DNA of 64,000 nt from Membranipora membranacea (lineage: Eukaryota > Bryozoa > Gymnolaemata > Cheilostomatida > Membraniporidae): positions 12,691,493 through 12,755,492 of the forward strand of contig OU612071.1 in NCBI GenBank assembly GCA_914767715.1, in the 5' to 3' direction. Of the stretch, positions 36,002 through 46,750 are shown piece after piece. Under the pieces are notes generated by a model. The model did no database searches and was not told where the DNA came from. It worked only from the letters and a program-made list of their open reading frames with translations. Both the position numbers and the translations under genes were made by a program. Numbering within the stretch: position 1 is the stretch's first letter; each line of letters opens with the position of its first letter.

Positions 36002-36560
36002 ATAGGTATAGGTAAAAAAAATCACTAATGCATGGATAACAAATTGAAATAAACATATTAAGAATACCTTTTCCATCTTTGTCACTCTGATTTTGTGTTG
36101 GTTGCTGGGCACTGTTGGGTACTTATGCAATGATGCCCTGCTTATTGCCTCGCTTGTCTCAAGATCATTTGAGATCGCTACAGTCGAAATCTTCCAGGTA
36201 TAAAAGAGGTCTCTGAATTGGCACCTATGGCTAATTAACATAGGGTTATCATGGGTCTTTCCTCAGCAGGTATGTATTGGCGGAAAGAAGCGTTCTGTTT
36301 AGAAATCAAGGGTGCTACAAAGCGGTAAAGTAAATAATAAATCAGTCTCCATACAAAAATATAGTGTCTAAAAGTTCCATGTCAGTTTGAGGGGAGATAA
36401 AGTCAAAGGTATCCATGATATCTCCTGACGTGATCCGACGCCTGCCCATAGGACCAACATCCATTCTTCTACGATGAAATCACTCTGTGCCAATGTTCAT
36501 TAGGCTCCAATGCTGATGCACCCAAACAAAAAGTTGGGAAATTTTAAGGGATTGTAGCGA

Positions 36561-37690
36561 ACAGCAATCACACCCTGTGGGTAGCACTGAGAAATCTGAT
36601 CTCGGATTTGAATGAGAACAGTTAATGTATCAACTTTATGCTGCTGACCGCAGTATGGATTGAGGTGGCAGTATTACAGGGCTATGGATTTTTTAATTGG
36701 ATGAGTTTGGTGTATATACGACATTTTGGGCTTGCTATTGATTTTAGTGTTATTTATCCAGTCTGGAGGTGCATTTTAACTAGATGTTTGTAGTGATGTA
36801 AGTGTTTATCAACACTAATCGCAGATTCCATTGGGTGTGTTTGGATGGTTGGGAAGAGGGTTTTGGATTAAGGTAGCAAGGAGTTCATGACTGATCAGCA
36901 TAAACCGTGGCGTTGGTACATTTAGGCTGTCCCATAACTCTGACAAACATTTTGTGTGCTTTCTCAGCAGCCATACATATCACATAGCATGACTTGCTTG
37001 GCTTGATTGGTCTTTAATGGGGTTTAGACCGGAAATATCTTCACCTAAGCTGTCTGAATCGCTCTCTGCAAGGCATGAACATACTGCATGACAATTAGAT
37101 GACAAATCCAGCCACATAGGCCACATTTTCTACATCTTATAACGTCCAGGGTCTTCCACGAACACAGTCTCCTCTGCCGCCTGTTCATTGGTAAGAAGCT
37201 AATGGAATCAAAAGAATAAGAATTAACTAAAATATTATCAGCACCATCTTATCCAACTTAACCTATTTTCTTCCAAATTGTAAATGCAAAGTTGTCCGAC
37301 CATGGAACATGGAAAGGCAACTCAGATTCAATGCACACAGCAGGGTCAAACTAGCAACATCCAACAGTATTACCTCAGCGTTACGTTGGTATTATTTAGT
37401 GGAATCCTAACTTTGATTAATACTGTTGTAGTTGAGCAGTGTGGGTATGAAGGCCCCTTAACCACATGTTTGTTTACTGCGCTAAGATGGTAAATCTCAC
37501 TCTCCAACAAGAATCAATATCAAAGTGACATGAGTTTTGTTGAGAGGAATGAAGTTGCCAATTTCTATTGGTGTTATGTTGTTATTTATCAGCAGGTGTT
37601 TGTTGACAGGAATTGTGAGACAGTAGGGTTGTTTGAGAAACCGTGGCCGTCACAGTTTTAAGCCATGTTTGCTTGATGGTTACCGTCCAT
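36561..37690. other. H-to-B spacer, unit 3
   Basis: About 1.1 kb with no match noticed elsewhere in the window and no recognised gene. A plus-strand 69-codon frame at 37,284-37,493 is unremarkable. Confidence 0.35.
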
Positions 37691-38240
37691 AGTTATTACG
37701 CTTACTTTTATGTTTTGCTGTGCAAGCGCATCAATGGAGGAGTAAGAGCTGGCTCTGTGCTTCAGCAGTGGACCCTTTTGTCATGTGGAAGCTTAAAGGG
37801 GCCTTCCATTTTGTTTCATAACCACCAATGCCTTCGTCAGGTATCTTACACTTCTTCTGATCCACCCATGTCCACATAACCTTAAAAACAATGTTGATAC
37901 TTGAACAAAGACATGGATTTGACGTTACCACTTTTCACACATTTTGATTTAGATATATTATGGTTGATTTCGTATCCAATTTAACATTATCACACTCTGA
38001 AGCTGAAGCTCAAGGTCTTATATATTGTTTCATGAGTTATAAATTGACCAAGCATCCTTTTTTCTTTGGCACTATAGCAAATGTTCTTCTTAATTGACAT
38101 GCCATCAATCAAAAGGGTGCAGTTTATGTAAGCCTCATAGTTCATCCTCTTTCAACCGAGCTCTAATATCATCTTCTTGCACAAGCATGGCCGATCATCC
38201 ACCGCGGCCAGAGTATAGTTACATGTCAGTATTATGAATT
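37691..38240 (-). pseudogene. B copy 3: P-element/THAP9-like transposase fragment
   Basis: The minus strand at about 38,130-38,040 reads INCTLLIDGMSIKKN, then YSAKEKRMLGQF. This matches the pattern around the first catalytic acidic residue of P-element/THAP9 transposases (an 'L-hydrophobic-x-D-x-MSI-K' strand followed by 'Y....G..D'). Farther on, at 37,890-37,735, a piece with TKWKAPLSFHMTKG and a downstream AEAQSQLL fits the next conserved block ('WK-x-P-x-x-Y/F', then a helix). Upstream (38,240-38,140) the frame is interrupted by a stop. No complete domain exists and the copy is dead. The equivalent in unit 1 is more decayed. Confidence 0.5.
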
Positions 38241-38394
38241 GTCTGATAGTATAGAGTGGAGATTCTAGTCCTCAGTGTAAGATGAACGGGTACATTTAAC
38301 AAATAATAAACTTATTTCATCATGCTTACATAACTGAATCATGTTTGTAAACCATGTTTCCATGTTGGTTACCTTTGGATTGTTCGCTCAGTAG

Positions 38395-38530
38395 CTCTCT
38401 ATTTCTGTTTCAGCTTGATGTCAGCTCTCTTGTTACTTGTGTTTGTGACATTCCAGAGTCTCTCCTTCTCTTTGTAGAGCTCAACAAATGTATCACAATA
38501 ATATTCTGCAGTGAAAGATGCCATTGTGGT
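38395..38530 (-). pseudogene. B copy 3: MADF-like helix exon
   Basis: Same segment as 25,159-25,345, reading FTAEYYCDTFVELYKEKERLW on the minus strand. It lies just upstream, in coding direction, of the P-like fragment, so the two may have been one DNA-binding plus catalytic protein. Broken by stop codons after about 40 residues. Confidence 0.35.
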
Positions 38531-38733
38531 TGTGGTCAGTAAAAAATTTCATGGCACAGTTGCTTTCAAAAATGTGGCACCGAGTCTTTCGTTGACAAGT
38601 AGGAGTCATGTGACCAGTGATGCACCCAATAAAAATTAAGCAGCTAGCAGAGCCGCACCAATGGAAACCATGGTATGGGTTTGCAAAGCGGTCATTACGT
38701 ATTCCGCTGTGTTCATAATACAGCAAGATTGGT

Positions 38734-38965
38734 TTAGATATTGTCTGCATTTAGATCTGTTTGCCGGAGGGCAACATTTTTGATCTGGTTTATGGCTCGG
38801 TCTGCTCTCCTTTGCTCGAGAAACTTTCTCAGCCGTCGGAATATGAATACGAAACTGAACAGTGCAAACAGGCTTATAGCCATAGCATATACATACCAGG
38901 GTACTGTATTAAGCGAAAAGAAATAACAGAGTAAACATAAATGTTCACATGAACGGGCCTGGTTG
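38734..38965 (-). CDS. B copy 3: single-pass membrane protein C-terminus
   Basis: A minus-strand frame, ending at the TAA at 38,734-38,736, with CYFFSLNTVPWYVYAM, a hydrophobic core ISLFALFSFVFIF, a basic patch FRRLRKFLEQRR and a charged tail ending LNADNI. It is the cleanest copy of the segment also seen at 14,950 and 25,527. The upstream extracellular-type part is probably at 39,207-39,010 (cysteine motif CSENCVCHNGWEVSC), with an acceptor-like tttgcttgcag before a cysteine-containing stretch at about 39,680. The family is not recognised. The conserved topology suggests a surface protein carried by the composite unit. Confidence 0.45.
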
Positions 38966-39009
38966 GTGTTTCGTAGATGAATGCAGCCATTAGCATTATG
39001 ATTGTTAAG

Positions 39010-39700
39010 TTAATTGTTTGTACTCACTGCCTGTTTGAGCCATCTGAAGTGCCTCATCCGTCCCAGTAGCTTTTTTCTGGCTGATAGCTCAGAGAAACAG
39101 GAGACTTCCCAGCCATTGTGACAAACACAGTTCTCTGAGCATTTATTCATGTCCATGATAACTGAAATCAGACGAACGTGTTGAAATACATGTTTCCAAT
39201 CTTTCATGCCTACAATGCTTGACCAGTGGTCTCACTCATCACATATTATGGAATTTATATTCCAAGCTTTCACTGCATATTTTGGATATCTGCAACTGGG
39301 TACCTCTCCTGTCTGGTGAGGGATGCTAATCTCTCACTACCAACCCAAAAACAAAATATTAAGTTGCTCACCGCCTTGAGGTTGACACAAGTCTGCAGGT
39401 GCCTTCGATCGTCTCAAGGTATTGTTTTCATAGTTCATTTTTCGAGTTGCATTGATTGTGAGGTGTTTCATTGCATTTAAATCTTTATAGCTAGAATGGA
39501 AATTGTCGTCTCGCTATCACATCTCTTGATTGATCTTCTACCGCTCCAGCCTCCACTCTCTTGGGTAACGCTTGCAATGGTCTGATGATCTTCCACTGAG
39601 TTCGAATACGGAGTCATAATCTAAGGCTGAATTCCATAACTGCTGTCGACAGGATGATACAGTTTCACACTCTGCAAGCAAATGGTGAATATCATATGAT
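39010..39700 (-). pseudogene. B copy 3: cysteine-rich upstream part of the membrane protein
   Basis: The 39,207-39,010 frame carries C-x3-C-x-C-x5-SC spacing. An open stretch at about 39,675-39,540 (LDYDSVFELSG, HCKRYPREWR) corresponds to 48,640-48,400 in unit 4. About 190 bases at 39,325-39,507 are missing from B copy 2. The true frame is uncertain, because all three minus frames stay open for parts of this segment. Confidence 0.3.
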
Positions 39701-39899
39701 AGCATTTCAATCAAAAACTATCATAGGGATGCATCTGCCACAATGAGGATATTTATCTTTCTGATTTGTGTGAAATGTATCAGTTGTGATCTACTCTAAT
39801 GGCTCGCTGGCATTTTTTACTAGTTACATGCTAACTCTGTGTCTCTTGCGTGCTGGGTTAAATTGGTGAGCCTATTTTAAATAGTACCTGAAAATTTAT

Positions 39900-40142
39900 T
39901 CATTTTATAATAAGAGTATTGAGGTCATTCATCCTAGTTGATAGCTGCATGATTCTTTCCGCTGCAGAAACTACTTTTACCATGAACTCAGTAGGGTATG
40001 TCAGACCTTTCATGTCCTTGTTGATAGTCAATGTGTTGTATAGTTCATTGTCATCTTGGAGTCTAGCTCTGAAGTTGGCGGGTTCGGTTATTAGATTTTG
40101 ACAGTCTGTGCGATTTATCTTGAGGGCGTTGGATTGAATCAA
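39900..40142 (-). CDS. B copy 3: N-terminal part
   Basis: An 80-codon minus-strand frame (LKINRTDCQNLITEPA, then a helix-forming EFMVKVVSAAERIMQLSTRM). It matches 16,680-16,440 in B copy 1, where stops have accumulated. I recognise no domain. The predicted helix with heptad-like hydrophobics may be a coiled coil. Confidence 0.35.
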   Translation of the reverse strand: MIQSNALKINRTDCQNLITEPANFRARLQDDNELYNTLTINKDMKGLTYPTEFMVKVVSAAERIMQLSTRMNDLNTLIIK

Positions 40143-41617
40143 GAAATTTTGAAATTTGAAACTAGGTGTATGGCATTGGAAACATTAACAAAAATGGACT
40201 CATCCACTCTCTTCTGGAATAGCTCTTAGATAGGTCTCTCTTATTATCGTGTTCAAGTTCGAACTTGTGATCATGCCAGAGTATATATATACAGCAGGTT
40301 CCATTCATTGTGTAAGGATGTCATCAGATGTGAATAGACAAATTCATATCATCATCATTAATATGTCATCATGTTTTAGAATGTGCCAAGATTCATCACT
40401 GATTGTGCTGTCATCGAAATTAATTGATTGAATATTCATTTGCTCGCTGTATCCTGACTACCTTTTATTACCATCATAAATGAACTGCTGTATTACTATT
40501 GGTTTAGATATTTTATTTCTCATATATATAAGAAGTTTTACTACCTAATAAACCAGTTAATAAGTTGCAATGAAGTAGCGTAGTACTTCCAAGTGATCAC
40601 AAATACCCACAACTTGTAAGGACAGCGCACCCTTACATTTGATCAAGGATCTAAACAGATGAGACAGTCCATTACGGATCTGATAGATTGATGAGCACAA
40701 TATACAATACAGCGCAAGCTTGTTAACTCAGACTTTATAATTCATAACTCCTGTTAATTAATTCAGAGAAGGATAATTGGTCCCTTCAGCCTGATCTTAT
40801 GTATTCTAATGTCACAAATTAAGACTCTACTTCATTAGGACAATTTTTTGGGGTCCCCAGAGGTTTGAATTAAATGAACAAAAGGTGAACACATTTTGCT
40901 GTGATGATGGCATTCTAACATTTGATTCGACAGTATCATAGGGATGCATCTGTAATGAGAGTATTTATCCGCAGTTTTCTATTCTAATATACTGGCTACG
41001 CAAGTATCGATTTTGATTTGCCAACCACAATCAACTATTGTCATACCATGCTCATCCAAGAGAATACTTTGAAGACGCCGATTCTCCATCTCCCTATAAA
41101 GTTGGGACTGACAAAAAGCAAAGTCATCATGATGTGCTCCGGGATACTTGGTAGGCACTACAAATGCACCCACTTCCGTTTTAGAAAAGTGTCATCAAAT
41201 TCTTATACTCTCGACAGGGCCTAAAAACTGCGCAGATTTTCGAAAACACAAGTTTTTTAAACCCAGATATCTCAGTTTCTATTCCTCCTACAGCCTTGAA
41301 ATTTTTTCAGGATATAGATCTGAAGCATGCGCACCCAGCGCAATTGTTAGAAAACCATGGAAAACCCTAGAAAACTAAAGTAGGCAAGACTGAAATTTAG
41401 TGTCAAACTGCTGCCTGAATTTTCACGAAAAAACTCCATTTTCACTCCAAACATACAATTATCTGATAAGATTGAAGGTTTCTGATTCTGATGGTGTGTA
41501 CTTTGTTTGGTTTAGCTCTGAAGAAGTGCTTGTACTCTCTGTTTTAAAATCTCATGTTTCAGTTGCAAGTTAGAATACTCAAGAGGAAAAAATATGGCCA
41601 CTGTATTAATATGGCCT

Positions 41618-41656
41618 CTGTGATTGGTCTAACTTTCAAAATTAGACCAATCACAG
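41618..41656. repeat. Short perfect hairpin
   Basis: Arms ctgtgattggtctaa (41,618-41,632) and ttagaccaatcacag (41,642-41,656), perfect over 15 bases with a 9-base loop. The flanks ggcct and aggtc extend it imperfectly. Either a foldback-type remnant or chance. Confidence 0.85.
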
Positions 41657-42970
41657 TAGGTCATACTAAACTCTGCTAAATATCACAACAGTAAAGCGAT
41701 GATTTTTGTTGTTTTGTTGCTGATGGATTTTTAGTGTAAATGACACATGTATCCTCATACCATTCATCACTGAGTATGGTAAGGCCATAACTGTCTGTGT
41801 TGGTACAAAATGAGAGCATGATGGACAAAGTTTGCACACTATTTCATCATTTATATGTACTCAAGTGATGTCCTCTCTAATTTCATATAAGATTGAACAT
41901 CAACTTGCATAGTAGTTGGCCCACCTCAGATTGATTTTGCACAGTTACTACTACAGATGGTGGTGTCAACTGTGTGTGATTGAAGTACCAATTAAGCTGT
42001 ACATAAACCTATTTCACTAGTGATATCAGGGAGTGATCACCAAAATTTTACTGGGATATCTTAGCTAGATTCAGTGCAGACCAATTTGATGAACAACTAT
42101 TTTCACTTGTATTGCAAGCACCTGTTGTTAGTGTTTGGATATGCTTGCTTAGGCTGGTTGACACTTCTTCTCTAGCAGATCATAATCCATAACATAGTTG
42201 AGCTTTTGCATGTAATGAACATGTTTTAAGTTAGTAAAGCATGGGTGTCAACAATTTTTGCTCATGACGCTCTAATCAGGGTATAAAGGGAGTTCTTTTT
42301 CTTGTGATAAACAAGTTGAGTCAGTTGTAGGCCAAGGCGCAAGGGTCGCTGTTGTAGTTCTATTGGTATGGTTTCGTCTCATAATCAATGTGAGAGAAAT
42401 GTATAAATATCTAGTTTTGCAATGTTTATTACATATATAATTGGCGGACATGTAAATCCTGGCATGTTAAAAAAGCTAATGCCAACTTAGGGATTGAGTT
42501 CGAAACAGTGTTGAAAATCTAGAACTTCAGAGAGTGCCTACAGTCCTAAACATAGTCCTAAGGCTTAAAAAGAGGTGTCAAAAAATGTAGTGCAATGCTC
42601 AAGAGATTTAGTAAGCTGAGAGTATCTGTTAGTTGGCTGTTATCATTATCAACGAGTAGTGAGGAGCATTGTATTAGTGAGGTTCAAGGTAGCTGTTAGT
42701 CGTTCTTTCTTGACCCCGACCAGTGTCTAGATCTTTCTGAGAATCATCTATATCAAATCAAATCAAACTATAAACATGAGCATATATATATATTACTGTA
42801 TAGCTTTAAAAAAACATATCAAATAAGCATGGAGTTTGCTTCACCGCTTAACAAAATATCGCATTTTAATACATAAATTTTGGCATAATGTTTGATGGAA
42901 TGGGTTACACATGTTTGAATATATGCGGCCAGGGAAGATGGAACATGGATACTTCAGGTATCAACTAGAC

Positions 42971-43099
42971 TCTAGAATTTACAATATTTGATCTCAGGCA
43001 GTAGCAAAAATGAGTGTGTGTAACGTTGTGCAGTCATAGCGCAACGTTACACACACTATTTTTTGCTTCTGCCTGGGATCAAATATTGTAAATTCTAGA
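42971..43099. repeat. Long inverted repeat with 61-base arms
   Basis: The left arm 42,971-43,031 and right arm 43,039-43,099 pair at about 56 of 61 positions, with only a 7-base loop (agtcata). The arm sequence gcttctgcctgg is related to the B-A1 spacer near 640 and 17,495 (gcagaagcaaaaa). This is a large cruciform-forming foldback. Confidence 0.9.
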
Positions 43100-44599
43100 T
43101 GATATTTTTGGCTGCTAAAATGAAATTAGATTTTGGATTTGCTTGCCTCATATTGCTCTCAGAGCAAATTTGAAAACATATTTGGAAAATTCACACCTAT
43201 GTGGTTCCAACCATGTATTTATTTTCATGATTGGAACATTTTGAAAAAATCCTTTGTAGTGCCTATACTTGGCTAGCACACTCCAGAATGACTCCGAGTG
43301 AGATACTGCCATGATGTTAAATTTGAAAGGAAGGGGTTTATTGCCTCATATTTGTAAATAATCCTATTAGTTGGAGGACTCTCCATATTATAATTTCTTG
43401 ACTCAACCTAAAAACTCCTTATAATTTACTGTTAATCGTCTAACACTTGCTCGGTCATATTGGGGTCAGAAAACATGATTTCTTCTAATTTGTCATCCAA
43501 TGGGCGAATCCTCAAGATCAGGGTATGAAATTAATTATTTAGCTGAAATAGTGACTTAGTTACCGCCCTTGTAAGTTAAAATAATGATTACACCTAGTTG
43601 CGCATGAATATAATATAATTAAATTTTATAGGTTACCGCGTTTAATTACTATGGCTGCTTCCTTTAAATTGGGAGGTATTGACCTGTGATGACTTGCTAT
43701 TATTACATCACCAGTTAGAAATATCTTGTACACGGAAAAGTATCTGAGTCTACAAACCTGTTAAAGCATTACCTGAAACCAGATCACGAGAGACTGCCGG
43801 GCGAACTCCTTGCAAATGATTGTTACTGGTGTGAGTGAATCAGCGTTCCATAGGTAATATTGATTTCTCTGGGCTTCCTCCTTATACCAAATACTCTCCT
43901 TGCCTTATTTGTTTTCCTGCTTCCCATTGTGTGTTCATTCAAAGTTAAAACTGAATATTACAGTAAAATTTGACTCTCCAATGAGAGAACCACCTAACAG
44001 TGCATTAAATCTCACAAATCATATCTGGGTGTGTTTGGTCAACTCAAATGTTAAGGTCATGTATTACTATGCAAAAGGTAGTGCTTCAACATCGCCTTAA
44101 AAAATTCTGATTTTATTGATTTCCAATGCATCCCAAGAAGATAATGTGGTTTTGTGATCATGAGAGTTACTCATCGGGTCTCCACTTATGGATATTCAAC
44201 AAGGATTAGTTGGTAAGTCACTCCAGTACCACAGCAGTTGAATGAACATCATCATTGCATGTACATCTAATTAGGCAACGATTAAGTCCATAGAACTGGT
44301 GACGGGGAGAGGATTCTGTGAGCTCTAACAACACACTTTTTAATTCAGAAACAAGCTGCCAAAAGACCCTTGGATCTAAATATCCGATCCCCCGTTTACC
44401 CTTCTATACAAAACAGAGCAGAATACCATTCCTTATCCATACAAATGGACGGCCAGCCAAGGTGTAAGGTAAGGTGTAAAGGTAACTTACTCAGATGCAT
44501 CATCAATGAGAGGCGCCTCAATGCCCAGATTTTTCTCACAAAGCTGCTGTTCAAATATTGCAGGTGTTTCCGTTAATGTTTTAATACTAGCTGTCAAGA

Positions 44600-46215
44600 T
44601 TCTTCTTTGGGAATGCATTCAATTTTGGGCCCTAAGTTTTACTCTTTTTGCTATCTCCTGCCGAACTTCCTTTGCATCAAGTCTTCTCATATGTCTTAAG
44701 TTCCTAGCCAAGCTGATTGAGTGATACGTCGTTGCACTATCTATTTTCTCAACCCATTCTGACGTTCCAATGTGGGCAAATCCTATCTTAGCAGCAATGT
44801 GAGTATTCATAGCATTTGGGCACTTTCTCTTCAAATTATCAGCTAGCCCTAAGATGGTTTCAACAGTCATATTATCAGCCGGGGCATTAGCTCCCAAGAT
44901 AAATTTTTCAGGAGGTTGTTCATAGAGGGCCTCATCCCCTTCAAGATAGTCCTTGGCCTGTCGATTTGTAACAGAAATGCATCAGCAGTGAGTTTAACCA
45001 ATTTCCTATATTATTATCATTTGGTTCAGTAGTACATAGGGCCAGTATGGTGGGGTCTGACTCGAGAGGCTCCACGGTTCTGTTAAAGCAATCAAACTCA
45101 GGTTCCCATAATCTAGAAGGATTTTCACTTAGTATATTATTCAGATTAGCTACAGCCTTTTCCGAAACTTTACCACTTTCAAGATTAGATATATTAGAGT
45201 TTCTGTACAAGACTTTAATCCACGGGCCAGTCAAACATTTCCCAAATAATCCACCAACAATCAGTTCTTTTTGTACAGTTTCACTCTCTAGAGTCTTGAT
45301 CACATCTGTAGCATAGCTTTTACCACAAGTAGTTCTGAGATAATCTTAAATAGAATCCTTCAGGTAGTATATATTTGCACACATAGCGAAACGCACATGA
45401 AACCTGTTACCTACATCTAAGAATAACATTTTTGTTAATATTGTTCATATCACGATAAGCCAGAAGCGCTGATGGATCGCCGCTTCTTTTTATGACTGAT
45501 AATTAGAATGAGTCTCTCAAGAATGCTTGTTTGGCCGAATAGTCCTAATGTACTTGACTCATCTTTTCAAAGGATTTAGGGAGCTTCCTATATGCTATGG
45601 ATATAGAATCAGGAGGGATCTAGAAGGGTAAGGCCAAGTTCTTTCGAAAGTCTAGCAGACACTTTTTTTTCACAGCAGCGTGGCCACTTGAGAGTCGAGG
45701 TAATTTTTCTATTCAGTTCACTCACGATCTTATCAACTTTAAATACATCAGGGATAAGGCCGTCTTCGGTTTTTTTTGTATTAGAATTGCATTCTGCACT
45801 TGATTTTAACAATGAACTAAACCTAGTTCATTGATTTTAATACGCTTATAATATGATTGAAATACCCTTCATTACACCTACCTAATGCTTTGTAGTCAAG
45901 CATGTAACTCCCTGTGTCTGTGATGACGTGAATTTCATTGATGTGATCTGTCTTTATTATTTTTGCATCGCTGGCTATATTCACATAATTTGATTGAAGC
46001 ATTGCTTCAGTAGCTTGACACATAGACAAAACATCAAACTTTTTTTTATTTCATCTCTTAGTTCCATGACATGAACTTCTCTTTTTTGCAACTCAACAAA
46101 CATCTTCGTAACCCGCTTTTTAAGTCCCCTAATAACAGTCCTTAACTTGGCTTTGTTCTCTTTCAACTCTATCCCATATGCGGTCTTAATGCCGTCTAAT
46201 TAGCTTGAGTCATAT
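44600..46215 (-). pseudogene. A2 copy d: with the fullest C-terminus
   Basis: N-terminal coiled-coil-like remains are at 46,166-45,981, and the core is at 46,029-45,823 (IASDAKI replaces WDAT, and INEIHV is kept). The middle is at 45,812-45,430. A long open C-terminal frame at 45,303-44,941 has GGLFGKCLTGPW and LSENPSRLWEPEFDC. A further frame, 44,897-44,619, has ILGLADNLKRKCPNAM. The last frame corresponds to ILGLSDWLICKC of A1, so A1 and A2 share their whole length. Copies a and c lack this end. The Trp of the core WDA motif is lost and frames are broken, so the copy is inactive. Confidence 0.5.
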
Positions 46216-46750
46216 CTAATATGAGTTGTAATAAGAGAAAGCAAGTGAAGAAAACTCTTGGACCACAGGCTAGAAATGAAAAACTTATATAGGCAATCTT
46301 CAATGACAGTGAACTCCGACCCAGCTGATGTCTGCATACTGTAGTGATATGAGCTCATCTTAACATATTTTTTCCGGTTTCTTCGGGTAGAAAAGTAGAG
46401 TGGGCTAGTGAAGCTCCGGCACTGATGCTTACCAGTCAGAAATTTTAGACAAAATATTCCTTATACTGCTTTTTATTCCAAATTTTAGTGTACAAGGCAG
46501 GTACATGACACTCCCTATCTGTCAACACTGAATTGAAATCAGATCCAAACTTAGGGTTTTTAATGGTCTAACTCTTTTTCGTTTCAAGGTCTTTATGACA
46601 ATTTTGAACGTGTTTGAAAAGTTTTCTTCCCATTGCGCGATGTTTGAGAGTTTATGATATGGTGGGAGAGGTGGAGCTTGCATTCATGAAAGTTGACCAA
46701 TCAGAGCTCAGTATTTGCTCCCAATCATGGGTACTAGACTGAAAATATTA
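46216..46750. repeat. Spacer between A2 and B, unit 4
   Basis: Matches 33,620-34,060 of unit 3 (around cagcttatgtctgcatactg and the following aagctccgg segment). No Harbinger-like block is present in this unit, so H is deleted here. Confidence 0.5.

Larger units (their letters stand above)
34440..36560 (-). pseudogene. H copy 3: Harbinger transposase, interrupted
   Basis: The minus strand at 34,850-34,571 reads the last catalytic block ([35 protein letters not shown]), with a small deletion and frameshift relative to copy 1 after ADKL. The N-terminal block (ISTVAISNDLETSEAI) is at 36,241-36,100. The exon with the first catalytic Asp (11,790-11,930 in copy 1) is not found. A hAT-like element is inserted at 35,013-36,001. 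The copy is inactive. Confidence 0.7.
40261..44600. repeat. Rearranged left part of unit 4
   Basis: A mosaic. About 40,870-41,000 resembles B-block sequence near 39,660-39,760. About 41,130-41,500 is an inverted copy of the A1 upstream flank (4,190-4,480). About 42,970-43,300 is related to the 365-620 spacer and contains a long hairpin. About 43,900-44,450 is a direct copy of the A1 flank (4,680-5,230). No A1 coding block is present. The stretch 41,700-42,900 matches nothing I noticed. A minus-strand frame at 40,979-41,173 (64 codons) is unrecognised. Confidence 0.5.
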
